DNA from: Isoetes taiwanensis
Lineage: Eukaryota; Streptophyta; Lycopodiopsida; Isoetales; Isoetaceae
DNA length: 64,000 nt
NCBI GenBank assembly: GCA_021234155.1
Contig: JAJEKV010000249.1
Span: 372,001-436,000 of the forward strand
Direction of reading: 5' to 3'
The notes beneath the pieces are model-generated. The model was not told the origin of the DNA, did no database searches, and saw only the letters and a program-made list of their open reading frames with translations. The translations under genes and the position numbers were made by a program. Shown piece by piece: positions 11,585 to 22,419 of this stretch (position 1 is the stretch's first letter; each line of letters opens with the position of its first letter).

Positions 11585-12376
11585 ATGTTCTTAATAGAAT
11601 AGAATAGAATACATTATTGTCCCTTGTGCCCTGAGGCCCCTGGACTTATGTAGCATGGGCGAGCTCCCTGATGGGTGCTACTAGCACATCACGCTGGTTT
11701 CATTGTAGCCTTTTCTGAAGGCTCCCCTTTTTCCTATTAATACCGACACCCCGCTTTGAATCGACTTCAAGGCCGTGCAGAGGTGCGTCATCAATCAGCT
11801 TTTAACTGAACAATTTGTGTGGGGTTTATGAGTCGCCTCTTGTGTGGTTCATATTACAAGCCCTCTTTTCTTGTGTACTTCTCGATGTCTGATCATCATT
11901 CCCTGGATTGTGTCTGCCATGTTCCTCATTGATTCTATCCTTGTCATCAGAATGTGTACTGGTTGTCCCCATCTTATATTTCTATATTTGTCTCTGATAT
12001 CTCCGTATATCAGGCACTGATTAATCATGTGGTTCTCATCCTCCACTTTTCCAGTGCCACAGATTCTACATATTCGGCACTCCCTTTCTATTCCCCTCCA
12101 CCTGTCCTTTTCAATTCTTAGATCATGACTCCCCATTCTGAATCTTGCCAGCATGTCTCTTCTGGCCTTTCCTAGCAGGTTATCTCGGTACATCTGGTGT
12201 CCTATCTGCTGTTCTGGATTGAAGACTGTCATGAGCCAGAGTGTCTTGGGTCCTGTGTGTTTTTGCAGCCATGCTCTTGTAGCTCTATCAGCCCATTCTT
12301 CATTCCACTTCCCTTCTTGCTGGGAATAATCGCACTTGACCAATCTATATTTGACCAATCTTCTGCACAAGTCCAA
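11585..12376 (-). pseudogene. LINE ORF2 C-terminal fragment with microsatellite tail
   Basis: A 175-codon minus-strand frame (11849-12376) contains ARFRMGSHDLRIEKDRWRG and a Cys/His cluster, ECRICRICGTGKVEDENH followed by MINQC. This resembles the zinc-knuckle end of non-LTR retrotransposon ORF2 proteins (C-x2-C, then H and C). About 240 bp downstream on the same strand comes a short ATTCT repeat (11593-11612), a plausible 3' tail of the kind some LINEs carry. The RT itself is not found upstream, so this is a 5'-truncated or broken copy. Confidence 0.6.
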
Positions 12377-13050
12377 GAAGCTACGAAGCGATCTTTTGCT
12401 GCAAAAATCATGTTTTCAAACATTTTCTCTTAAGCTGTGGCTATAGCTATAGGTGTTCGTCTCATCTATAAGCACATTTTCCCTCTGCTCCTTGTCATCA
12501 TATATTTTCTGGTGTCTATTGTCCTCTTGGTTTAAAGCCCTTTGATGTCTTTCAAGCTATTAACTGCTGTCCCTGGCATCCTTATCATCAATGGATCTGT
12601 GATCTCGTTCTGTATCCAAACTGCTAGATTTTCCTTTCAACTGTTCGGAATCAAGGGTGTGCCTCTCTTTCTCGATCTTAAATATGTCTGCATCTCTACT
12701 TTCTCCGATTTCTCCCGTCTCCTATTCCGTCCTTTACCATGACCATGGCTGACAGAAATAGCCACCTCCCCGTCCAAGACCTCCTTCAATTGCTCTCTGC
12801 TCCAATTCCCCATCCAAGGAGTGCATTTACAGGTTGCACTTCTTACGCATTCGGCCGGCTTGTCTACTTTGTCCTGTTATTTCATTCGCTGCTTCCGGAA
12901 GAAAAAAACTGGGACCATAATATTGACTGAGATCACTATGTATACCCAACTCTTTATACACCTTTGCTGCCAATCTTTGAATTCAGATAACTCAACTTTC
13001 AAGTAGATCTCCAGTATTTGCTATAATTGGTATTCATTTTGTTCACATTG
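12377..13050. other. Unassigned sequence upstream of the LINE fragment
   Basis: Only short frames on both strands (largest 78 codons). It may be a decayed continuation of the LINE at 11585-12376, since no stop-rich boundary is evident, but I recognise no RT or endonuclease motif. Confidence 0.3.
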
Positions 13051-13051
13051 A

Positions 13052-13286
13052 ATGCTGATGGGGCTAAGCCACTCTAACAGCTTGTGGTTTGATAGGAACT
13101 GACGGGGCATAGCCGCTCTAGCAGTCCTATATATTGACGTAAGTTGATGGGGCCAAGCCGCTCTAACAACTTACGTTTGGCACCGGGGATAGAACCACAC
13201 CGTCGTGCCCCAAGGCTGCTGGGGCTGTGCCACTCTAACATCATACACTAGGATAGACGGGGCAAAGCCACTCTAACCATCCTAAC
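13052..13286 (+). repeat. Array of five hairpins with a common loop sequence
   Basis: Five copies of the block RYGGGGCNNWGCCRCTCTARC occur within 235 bp (at about 13057, 13101, 13146, 13218 and 13256). Each block can form a small GGC/GCC stem. At least three sit between unrelated but self-complementary flanks: ATAGGAACTG / CAGTCCTAT (13092-13130), ACGTAAGTTG / CAACTTACGT (13137-13176) and TAGGAT / ATCCTA (13249-13284). The loop is conserved and the stem varies while staying paired, the signature of a structured RNA or a stem-selected DNA element. I do not recognise the motif. Confidence 0.7.
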
Positions 13287-13289
13287 GGG

Positions 13290-14100
13290 TCAAGTATCGT
13301 CAACATGTAAGTATCCATCAGCATTACAACTTCTGAAACATTTTGTCCTTTACTACATACATATTATGGTACTAGCATCTTTAAACTAGCAGCATACCCA
13401 CACTCTATTATCTAGCTCTGACAGACACTCAGCCTAGCACTTAAGCTTATACATCAGATTAGACCAGCCATCACCATATGCACTAGGCAACGAACTACAA
13501 CAACTGCAATGCATATAGCAGATCCCACTTTCCATATGACTTGACATGTCTAAGGCAGATAAACAATGACTATATGCATCTATGCAATTAAGGTATATGT
13601 ATGCAGCAATAGACAAGACCTGATCCATGCATGTCACTTCCTAACGAATACTAAGAATACTACAAAACTAGAAAATGCATTTGCTATAAGCCAGCAAAAC
13701 TATGAGCTATAACACAAGAAGAGCAAACAACTAGATCTAGAGCACAGGAGTTAAGCAACCTGCTATCCGCTTTGGGATATCTTTAACTGAGAGTATTTGT
13801 TGTAAGTAGCTCACATATTTAAGCACTTATGCACATATTATTGATTTCTCATAAATAAGAGCATTTCAAACAATAATCATCTCGAACCTGATACTAGGCG
13901 CTCCTACAACCAGGATTTAGCATATGAATACTAGCTCGACATCTTTGGGCACATGCTAGTTATATTGGGTTTACACATGACTCCCTACCCCATATCGAGT
14001 TGTGTTTTTATTCCAACATAGCTCCACGTACCATTTGCAGGCCAAGATTCCATCATACTTTAGCATTCTGCTGTGCAGCTCCAAGCCCGACCTATTTCTT
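13290..14100. other. AT-rich intergenic stretch, nothing recognised
   Basis: No coding frame above 80 codons looks real and no repeat stands out. Confidence 0.5.
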
Positions 14101-14109
14101 ATAAGCATC

Positions 14110-14440
14110 CAGAACTGCAGAACTGCATCCAAACTGCATCTTAAACATCCAGAATTGCATCCGAACTGCATTCAAACTGCATCCTTTGCAATCCCAGCTG
14201 CTTTTCGTTTGCAAGAGAACAGAATAAAAAATGGATAGAACAAGTAAGCAACGGAAGAAAAAAATGGACAGAACAAGCAAGAAACAAAACAAAATGGAGC
14301 CGCCATAGCTCTAACAGAGGCGCCGTAGTTCCAACAGAGGTATCATAGTTGCCATAGCCGCCATAGTTCCAACGGACGCCACCACCATAGTTCCACCATA
14401 GTTCCACCATAGTTCCGCCATAGTTCCAACGGACGCCATA
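14110..14440. repeat. Two short tandem-repeat patches
   Basis: At 14110-14195 the unit AACTGCATCC recurs with variations. At 14300-14440 the unit CCATAGTTCCA recurs about ten times with variants (CCATAGTTCCACCATAGTTC and GCCATAGTTCCAACGGACGC). Open frames crossing these patches are by-products of the repeats. Confidence 0.7.
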
Positions 14441-14885
14441 GTTTCTCTGATGTACTTATTTCGTTGCTCGCATGTTGCACATGAACTGTCGTTTACGATG
14501 TAACATGCGACGTGTTTGCAACATCTAGGACGTCGATGTCACGTCCTTAATACATTGGTGCTATGTTGTTATTTCGTTGCTCTCATGTTGCACATGAGAT
14601 GTCAACGTTGGCATGTTTGCAACGTCCAAAACGTTGGTGTGATGTGCCTCACACTCTAATTTATGTTGCAAACTTGTTACTATTATGTTGCATTCTGAAC
14701 GCCGAGGATGTTGTTGTAACATTTTTCACATGTCTGTGTTCCTTTATTACGTTGTTGGTACGTTGCAAACATGTTGTTGAGACATTTTTTTTAATGTTAC
14801 AAGCGCGTTGTTTTGACATTTCAAATGTTTTTTCTATGAATACTTTTATATTAATAAATGGTTGCCACGCCATTTTCTTGTGACA

Positions 14886-15418
14886 TTTATGTGTGGTTTT
14901 TTTATATGGTTTTTTTGGCTTCTAAAATAATAGAACAGGGAGATATCACATGGGATGTCCTTGTTCTTCAAGAACCTGCAAAAGTTGCACCCCTGAATCG
15001 ATTGTACAGTGCTGTCTGAATCGGTTGCACAATGTCGATCTGGAGCCAGATATTCTTTCTTTATTCAAAGCTAAGTCCTTAAACTTAAAGAAGATAATAA
15101 AAATCAATGCACAAGTCACAAGAACAAACTATTAGGTGCTGATTCAACAGGACAACACACATGGTAAATGGTGGTGTGGAGAATAAAAAGATGACAACAG
15201 AGCGAGCAAAAGAGAAGAGTTCTTGCATTGTGGCACTGAGAAGGACTGCCTCCACTATAGGTAGTTTTGTATTGGGTCGGTTGTGCCATAGCCAAACTTC
15301 TTCTTTGCAACAACGACAATCTGATCAGTTCCCAAATAGGGAAAAAAGTGTATCGGATAAAAGCGGCCTTGCAAAGGGGAAAATATGATTTGACATATGA
15401 GATCCCTGTCTCGCCAAA
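14886..15418. other. Intergenic sequence flanking element A, left side
   Basis: No recognised gene. It continues directly into 28238 once element A is removed: left flank ends CGCCAAAGCTGT, right flank starts GCTGTATTTTGTGC. Confidence 0.5.
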
Positions 15419-15423
15419 GCTGT
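15419..15423. repeat. Target site duplication of element A, left copy (GCTGT)
   Basis: GCTGT lies directly before the LTR start TGTGACG and recurs at 28233-28237 directly after the LTR end CGTCACA. A perfect 5-bp duplication is typical of gypsy integration and shows both ends belong to one insertion. Confidence 0.93.
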
Positions 15424-17047
15424 TGTGACGCTCCCTACTAAATATACGGCTCCCAGCCGTGCACTCTGTAGGAAATCCCCCATCCGGTCCTTCGACCGCA
15501 CGGGCCCTCCGTCTATCCCGCACTCTGGGATCACCGTAGTGCGGGAAGGGGACACGAAGGTGTCTTGCGCGCCCTTCCCCTAGGGGCTCCTATCACAGCG
15601 GAAGCATAAACATCATCAGAACTAGCAATAATAATACATCATACTACCTCGAAGGGTAGCTCATCCACATATCCATAACTGCAAAGAAGATAATCATATG
15701 CCATAAAACATGAGAGCTCCTACCCGTGGCTCCGACTCATGAGGAGGTAGACCGGCTGGATAGAGTCATAACAATGGCGGGGCTGGCTATAGACAATGGC
15801 TAGGTTGACCACTCTATCCTCCCCTCCTGTGCATACTTTGCAGATGGACTAGATCAAGCTCTGGCATGACTCTAGCCTTCCGGATACGCAATCCCATGGC
15901 ATCATCCATCGGGACTACTCCAGGTTGCATCTCCATGGTCCGTCGAGGCAGGACGGGTTGCATCTCCCCTTCCCAGGGTCTAGAGGTTCCACAGGCGGCT
16001 AGAGAATCGTGGCGACACACGATTCGTCCCCGACTTAACCCCCGAAACAAGAGCCAAGCCAACACTTGCAACTCTTGAGAGGCAAGGTGACACCATCACC
16101 CCAGGAGGTGTCAGACCCATGCCCGGCCCACACGAAGTGACCGACCATAAGCCTAGCCCACTATGGGATCCCCAGTAGCCACGCTCAGCAGGGATCCTCC
16201 CTCCGCATTGCCTCCAGCCCCGTTATGTAGTGCTGAGTCACATCATAACTTCCATAGTCCGGTGGGTTCCTATGCGCAGGCCGCAATATAATAGGAACTA
16301 AAGGATCTAACTAGGAGTATAGTACGTAATGGCTAGTAGTTCTCTACCCCCCTTCCCAATACAAGAGGAGCAAACATGATCAACCAACATCACGTAACAT
16401 CGTATCATGATAATCATAATAAGAACATCTTAACCTAATCATACATATCTAACTTACAGTTAGGGTTCCTTGATTAGGATTCAAGATGTTCAACAAGGGT
16501 TCTAGGATGGCTCTACTCTAGATACAACATACAAACCCATCTGGAGTGCTAACTTCCAGATGAACTAGTATGAACTCTACTCCACCTACCTGCTCCAGAA
16601 GCACTCCCTCCCATTCCTGGCGTCTCCATGCTCCTTGACGTGGTCGAAGCCGTGCTCCCTCCAAGATCGTGCACACACTTCGGGGGCTGCTACACCAGGC
16701 TATGCTACGACGAACGATGCTCGAAACGGGGTTTCGAGTGCGTAGATGGGTGTTCAGGTGCTAGGGTCAGGAAAAGAGGTCTAGGGTTAGGGTTTGGGCC
16801 AATATAGGTTAGGGTCCACATGGGATGCCACGTGGCACCAATGGGGTGGGGCCGTGTGGCGGTTTGCCCAATAGGATAAGGCCATGTGGAAATGGGCCTT
16901 ATCCTAAGCTTATCTAAGTTAAGCATTTAACTTAGATGTGCACCCATTGCCACTTTCTAAGGTATACAAGGCTACAAAGGTAGACTTGTATAGTGACGGG
17001 TCCAGGAATATACATATTTATGGCGTATATTCCCTTGGAACGTCACA
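15424..17047 (-). repeat. Element A 3' LTR
   Basis: 1624 bp, running TGTGACG to CGTCACA on both strands. It matches the LTR at 26597-28232 almost throughout; visible differences include about 20 bp missing near 15760 and a small insertion near 16105. Inverted repeats lie at both LTR ends (ATACGGCT/AGCCGT near 15443; TATACATATTTATGGCGTATA near 17010). Confidence 0.93.
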
Positions 17048-17060
17048 TTCTCCCCCCCTT
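17048..17060 (-). other. Element A polypurine tract
   Basis: On the minus strand AAGGGGGGGAGAA directly precedes the 3' LTR. The purine run is the expected plus-strand DNA primer site; B has GGGGGGAGAA at the same place. Confidence 0.85.
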
Positions 17061-17922
17061 AGGACAATGCTGTCCTCAGCATTGCGCTAAGGTGACGAAC
17101 CTATACTATGCCTGCAAAACAACATAAGTATGCAACTTTAATTTAATTTAAACGATCAACTATTAAACAGCTAATTGTCAAAATTTAGGCTATATTTGTA
17201 CTTATACAAAATTATATATTCTTAACAAGGTGACTCCCTATAATAAATCAAAACATTACTATAAGAGTTGTTAGAGTTCATAATTTAAATCTAAATCATG
17301 GTTCCACCATCTTCTCGTAATGCGCCCCTCCTCGCTGCTCGCTTCTCACTTGCCTGCACGAGTAGCACATTACGTTAGTTTAGTTAATAAATTTGTGGTT
17401 TTAGGGGACCACCCCCCTTACCTACCTCCTTGAGCCGAACTACTAGCTCAAGGTTACCCTACTACCTTGCACTCGATCATGGCCCTTTCGGATTTGAGCT
17501 TAAGGACCATTTAAGATGATCCTATCATTGCCCATGATCAAGTGCTACCTTGTACTCGGTTATCCGGTGTCGAGTACTCCCAGTGCATCATGCCCCAAGG
17601 GTTTCAAGCTAGAGAACATCTCACGATCCCATCATTGCGCATGATCACTTTAAACTTCACCATGACCCCCTATGGTCAGGTGTGCGAGCCCTGCATCGTG
17701 GCATAGAGAGCATCTGACAGATGTCCCATCATCGCCCACCATGTCTTACTTCCCCTCTCGCATGACCCTATTGGTCATGCGCACCTCTTGGTGCATATTG
17801 GCCTAGAGAATGCCTTAAAGGCGTATCTCATCATCGCCCACACGTTCCAAGATTCTGGCACATGCACTCTACTAACCAGAATACATATGCCAGAGCTAAG
17901 GCTAACTAAGAAACATACTAAG
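17061..17922 (-). other. Element A 3' noncoding region with four GATGATGGGA units
   Basis: Four copies of an NATGATGGGA-type motif (plus-strand 17520-17529, 17627-17636, 17724-17733, 17826-17835) recur at 97-107 bp spacing, each followed by a TCTCTAGGC or CTTAAGCTCAAA segment and local inverted repeats. Element B has the same four-unit layout, while C and D have one unit. No coding sequence is evident. Confidence 0.7.
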
Positions 17923-18593
17923 CTAACCTCCTGGATAGTCGGCGTCGACGAGCTCGGAGATGACTCGCCCATCAAACTCCTTCATGAAGTCCGGGTATTG
18001 CTTCTCCAAATCCTGCTTCAATACCCATGTCGCGTCTTCCACGGGCAAGTGTTTCCACTTGACTAAATACTGGAGGAACTGAGACCTCCTAGTCTTCTTG
18101 AATGACTTATCAAGAAGCAACTCAGGCACAATTTCAACTTGCTCCTCTGTCATTTCCAACAAAGTTGGAGTATCCAAAACCTCCTCAGGGTTTGGGTTGT
18201 GCCTTTTTAATAAACTCACATGGAAGACCTTGTGGACCTTAAGGTGCGCCGGAAGATCCAACTTGTAAGCTTGAGAGCCTACTTTCTCCAAAATCTTAAA
18301 GGGTCAGGCCCACCTAGGGGAAGCTTCTTGCAATTCCCTATGCGAAGCTTAGCTTGCTTCAGCTTGATCTTCAACCACACGCTGTCGTCTACATTGAACT
18401 CCCTTACGGTCCTGTGCCTGTCGGCTACACTCTTTTGCCGACTTCTTGCTGCTAATAGGTACCCCCTTACTTCTTCAACCAGCTGCTGCATATCTCCCAG
18501 CATTTGCTGGGATACTTCTACCTTTGACACAGGATTGTGCCGCGTATCCGGGGTTAGGCACTGGTACCCATAATTGATCATGAAGGGAGACAT
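17923..18593 (-). pseudogene. Element A integrase C-terminus and chromodomain
   Basis: Two overlapping frames (18279-18593 and 17923-18291) separated by one frameshift near 18285. The first has FMINYGYQCLTPDTRHNPVS and VDDSVWLKIKLKQAKL; the second YKLDLPAHLKVHKVFHVSLL, then the chromodomain PELLLDKSFKKTRRSQFLQY, LVKWKHLPVEDATWVL. Almost identical to the copies in B and C, so this domain is under constraint in the family. Confidence 0.9.
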
Positions 18594-18605
18594 CTGGGAT
18601 GACTC

Positions 18606-19166
18606 CTACTTGGCACTGTTGTAGGTGAATTCTACCAAGTGGATGAAATCATCCCACTTGGATTGCTTGTTCCATACATAACTTCTGAGCATATCTTCGA
18701 TGATGCGATTCGTCCGCTCCGTCTGGCCATCCGTCTGAGGATGGTAAGCTGTGCTCATCGAGAGCTTGGTCTGGATCGTGGCAAAAAGATCCTGCCAGAA
18801 TGCACTCATGAACTTAGAATCCCTATCTGAAATTATCTCTCGAGGCATGCCGTGGAGTCTAAAAATCTCCTTTACAAATAGAACGACAGTGTCTAAGGCT
18901 GTGTCTGTAGTTTTACAAGGCACGAAGTGTGCCATCTTAGATAATTTATCTACGACCACCATTAGTGCATCTTTGCCTCGTAGACTTTTAGGAAGTCCTG
19001 TGATAAAATCCATGCTTATTACTTCACTGCCAAAGGTTCCAAGGCTCCCAGAATTCGAAGCTGCTCTGCCTTGGTCTGCTGGCACAATTGGCATTCTCGA
19101 ATATATCTGGCTATCTGTTTCTTCATTCCCGGCCAGAAATTATAGTGTTACAATGTGTTCTCGTCT
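18606..19166 (-). pseudogene. Element A integrase core, HHCC region truncated
   Basis: The DDE core is readable: first Asp in EVISMDFITGLPKSLRGKD, second in EIISDRDSKFMSAFW, Glu in TAYHPQTDGQTERTNRIIED. Upstream only the CC half of the zinc motif is present (ARYIRECQLCQQTKAEQ), joined directly to the end of RNase H; compared with C and B roughly 400-450 bp are missing there, and another short loss precedes EVISMDF. An in-frame stop follows NSAK (CAG in the relatives). Confidence 0.87.
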
Positions 19167-19940
19167 CAAGGGGTCTTCTAGAGAGAGCATCAGCAACCAC
19201 ATTCAACTTACCCGGCTTATAAGCAATCTCGAAATCATACTTTTCGAGGAATTCCATCCCCCTCCTTTGCCTTAGATTGAGGAGTGGTTGGGTAAAAATG
19301 TATTGGAGGCTCTGGTGATCAGTATCTAACTGAAATTTCCTTCCAAGCAAATAATGCCTCCAAATACGAAGAGCGCTCACAATGGGTAGAAGTTCCTGAT
19401 CATGGGTTGGATAACGCTGCTCGGCGTCATTCAACTTCTTAGAATCATAGGCTACTACTCTTCTTGCATAAGGACTCCACCTGTTGCTAGCTTACTTGCA
19501 TCAGTTGCTACTAGCTTGTCCTTATCTAGATCCGACAGAATTAGCACTGGTGCTGTTGTTAAGGCTTCCTTAATCTTTTCAAATGAAGCTTGAACATATT
19601 CTAGCCAATGTGTTCTCCAATCTTTCACCTTAACATTCTTAGTGAGCTCCGTCAAGGAGGACACCCACTTAGCGAAGTCCTTTACGAACTTCCTATAGTA
19701 TCCTGCCAGACCTAGAAAGCTTCTCACTTCGGCTACATTCTTTGGAGCTGGCCAATCAACTACTGCTTCAATCTTTGCGGGGTCAGTGGAGATCTCTTCT
19801 GCTGATATGACGTGGCCCAAGTACTCCACTCTTTCAGTAGAAAAGTGGCATTTGGAGAGCTTCCCATATAATCGATGCCGTCTCAACTTTTCCAATACTC
19901 TTCTCAATTGCTGACAATGATCTTCAATGGACTTGCTGTA
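19167..19940 (-). pseudogene. Element A RT C-terminal part and RNase H
   Basis: After the catalytic box (split by a frameshift near 19965) the frame gives [38 protein letters not shown], then RNase H DKLVATDASKLATGGVLMQE; a second frameshift near 19445 leads to [19 protein letters not shown] and [15 protein letters not shown]. Domain identity is certain; function is lost. Confidence 0.88.
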
Positions 19941-19942
19941 GA

Positions 19943-21008
19943 CTAGGATGTCATCGAAGAAAACAATGACAACTCATCTAAGAACTCCCTGAAGATGTCA
20001 TTCATGAGACGCATGAAAGTTGCCGGGGCATTCGATAAGCCAAACGGCATTACCGTAAAGTCGAAGTGCCCGTACCGCGTTCTGAAGGCGGTCTTATGGA
20101 TATCTTCTTCCTTTATCCTTATTTGGTGGTAGCCTGACCTTAAGTCAATCTTAGAGAAAACTTTCGCTCCTTGGAGCTGATCCATCAAATCATCTGCCCT
20201 TGGCAGAGCATACTTATTCTTTATTGTCTGCTTGTTAAGTTGGTCCGAAAATACATCATTGAACTCTTTAATGAGCCTTGCCACTGGCTTGGGCAACTGA
20301 TTCCCACTTAAGTCACTTCCCTTCTCTTTGGTTGGTTCAATTGCCTCTAACCTCAGAACATACTCCACCTTATTTCTTACTACACTTTTTCTTAGCTGCT
20401 TCATAGAAATGCACTGCATGGGAGAAGCTACCTTCTTACCTTTTACTATGAATCTGTTGCCGTCCGACGCCGTCATGGAGATCTCGTTGCACTCGCAGTC
20501 AATCATCGCTTTAGCTGGCTTTAGGAACTCCATTCCTACTATAAGGTCATACTTTCCAATATCCATGACCTCTTCCCCCATCGGCCACTTGCTTCCACTA
20601 AGGTCTATGTCAAACGTGATTCTCCTCCCCTTAGTGTGGCGAATGGCACCACTTGCCATGCTCACTGGCCTTGGTTTTGACTTCAAGACTTTTATTCTTC
20701 ATTAGGGCAGCCAGCCTAGGAGAGGCAAAGTTATGAGAGCTACCTGTATCTATCAAGACTAGGTATGGACTGCTATCTATGATTCCCTCAGCCGCAATGA
20801 CTGTGGACCGATTTTCAACATCACCTAACTCAATAGCTGCACAAATATGGCACTCACCATCTATGAAATCTTGTGCTTCCTGCTGGTCGTCCTCTTCGTT
20901 GTCTTCTTCGGTTGGTGAATCCCAATCTGCAAGTTCTGCCAAGGCTGCCTGCATGACGAATGGGCAGTCGTGCATTCGGTGCCCTGGCTGGAAACACCTA
21001 AAGCACAA
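19943..21008 (-). pseudogene. Element A zinc knuckle, protease and deleted RT
   Basis: Starts with a CCHC zinc knuckle, CFRCFQPGHRMHDC (C-x2-C-x4-H-x4-C), then the protease site [17 protein letters not shown]. One frameshift near 20680 leads to [20 protein letters not shown] and on to the RT. The RT has lost about 80 residues: DVFSDQ is followed at once by [17 protein letters not shown], whereas C has the whole LPPYRGVE to CIDYRQ segment in between. The rest ([30 protein letters not shown]) is intact up to the catalytic box. Confidence 0.9.
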
Positions 21009-22206
21009 CTTTTTTTCAATGCTTTCCTGCCTCTTTTCCTTTGACAGGCTGTCTAAAAGACGCTTGAGCGAACTGCCCCTAATCCATTTTGTGGCCTATG
21101 GCTGGCCTGAGCTTTCCCTTGATGTTGGCCTCCGGTTGGCGTAGGTGCTGATTGCTTATTCTGATACTGCCCTTGATACTACCCTGTTGTTTTACCCTTG
21201 AATGGTAACTGTTTCTGGCCTGGAGTAACTGGTGCTTCTTCCAAACTTAAAGCTTTATCCTCGGCTTCTGCCACTGTCCTTGGGTTGATTTGAAGTTACT
21301 GTTCAACCCTTCAATGTATCCGTCAACCGCTTGCCTTTCAGAGATTCCGGGAACATTGAGCCTGAGCTGCATGAATTCCTCCGTGTACTTAGCTACTGAT
21401 AGGTTCCCTTGATCTAGCCTGTAGAACTGCTGCATCTGCCTGCTAGTATGTGATCTTGGCACATAATGTTTGCGAAAGGCCTTGCTGAAGGTCTTGAATC
21501 TGCAACTGTTTCTTTTCAGCTTATTGGACTTCGCGTAGCCCTTCCACCAGATTCTGGCAGCTCCTATTAAGTTGGCTGTAGCAACCTTCCCTATGTCTTT
21601 GTCCTTCATGCCGTAAGAATTACCAAACTCTTCCATCTCATCAAGCCAAGCTTCTGCCTCCATGCCTGACCTGTCTTTCCCTGAAAACCGACCCAACTTC
21701 CTAGTCTTCCATACATTGCTCATAGCGCTATCCACTTTCTTCTGATAGTCATCTGTCTTCCTTGCTCTGGCTCTTACCTGTGATGTATCAGACTCATTCT
21801 CGGAGCTGGAACTGTTCTGGCTGTCAGAAGTATCTGATATGCTGGAGCTAGATGGTGTTGGGGTCCTTCTGGTTCTCTTTTTTCTCTTCCTGTCCCTGAC
21901 ATTTCCTTGATTGTCTTCCCCTTCTGGCTGTGGAGCCTCCTCAATGCCTTGGGCAGATAGTGGTGGTGGAGGTGGTGGTGCAGGTCCGTATTCCTAGGCA
22001 TTCATCAATGGGGTTGCCCACTGAATCAGCTGGTGCATCTGGTTCCTCATTTGCGTGAGCCTTGCATTAATTGTCTCCACCGTCATTTCTTCGTTGTTGT
22101 CGTCCTGATCACGGCCAAACAAGTTTCTAGGTACCCATTGGTGCTGCCGGCCCTGGCCTTGAGATCCTGAGCCGTTGTTCCTGGCTGCAAGTATATTGGT
22201 CATCAA
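21009..22206 (-). pseudogene. Element A gag
   Basis: Starts at MTNILAARNNGSGSQ (22206). The N-terminal part ends in QMHQLIQWATPLMNA followed by an in-frame TAG (21994-21996) where B has CAG; the frame then continues through a proline/serine-rich linker to the core: MSNVWKTRKLGRFSGKDRSG, EAWLDEMEEFGNSYGMKDKD, ARIWWKGYAKSNKLK, FSKAFRKHYVPRSHT, YTEEFMQLRLNVPGI. This is the retrotransposon gag fold that assembles virus-like particles. A frameshift near 21290 separates it from the zinc knuckle. Confidence 0.88.
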
Positions 22207-22419
22207 TGTTTGTTATTTAAGTTATGCATCAATCATCCTTTATTTAGAAGTGAATTATTGTTAAGCATGAGGAAAATCATGTCAAAATTGCACTTATAAG
22301 TTAAGGACAGTTTATAGCCATTAATATATAAGAATTACACATTAATATAAAATACATGATAGTACATAGAATTGAAGACATTCAATATAATTTAGGAGAT
22401 AAGTGAAAACAGAAATTAT

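Larger units (their letters stand above)
11394..14885. mobile_element. Candidate CACTA-like element (low confidence)
   Basis: The left edge CTACTACAAAAGGGG is followed by many short GACGTCG/GTTGCA-type repeats (11410-11590). Similar repeats recur at 14440-14870, and the right edge reads, on the other strand, GTCACAAGAAAATGGCG. CACTA (En/Spm) transposons have CACTACAAGAAAA-type ends and subterminal repeat clusters, so the arrangement is suggestive. The terminal inverted repeats match poorly and I see no 3-bp target duplication. No transposase is visible. Confidence 0.25.

Noticed and set aside
13052-13286. Hammerhead ribozyme array, or CRISPR-like array
   Set aside because: The loop lacks the CUGAUGA...GAAA core of hammerheads. 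The repeats are unevenly spaced, imperfect and part of hairpins, and this is a plant genome.
11394-14885. CACTA transposon as a firm call
   Set aside because: Ends match poorly, no target duplication and no transposase; reported only as a low-confidence candidate.
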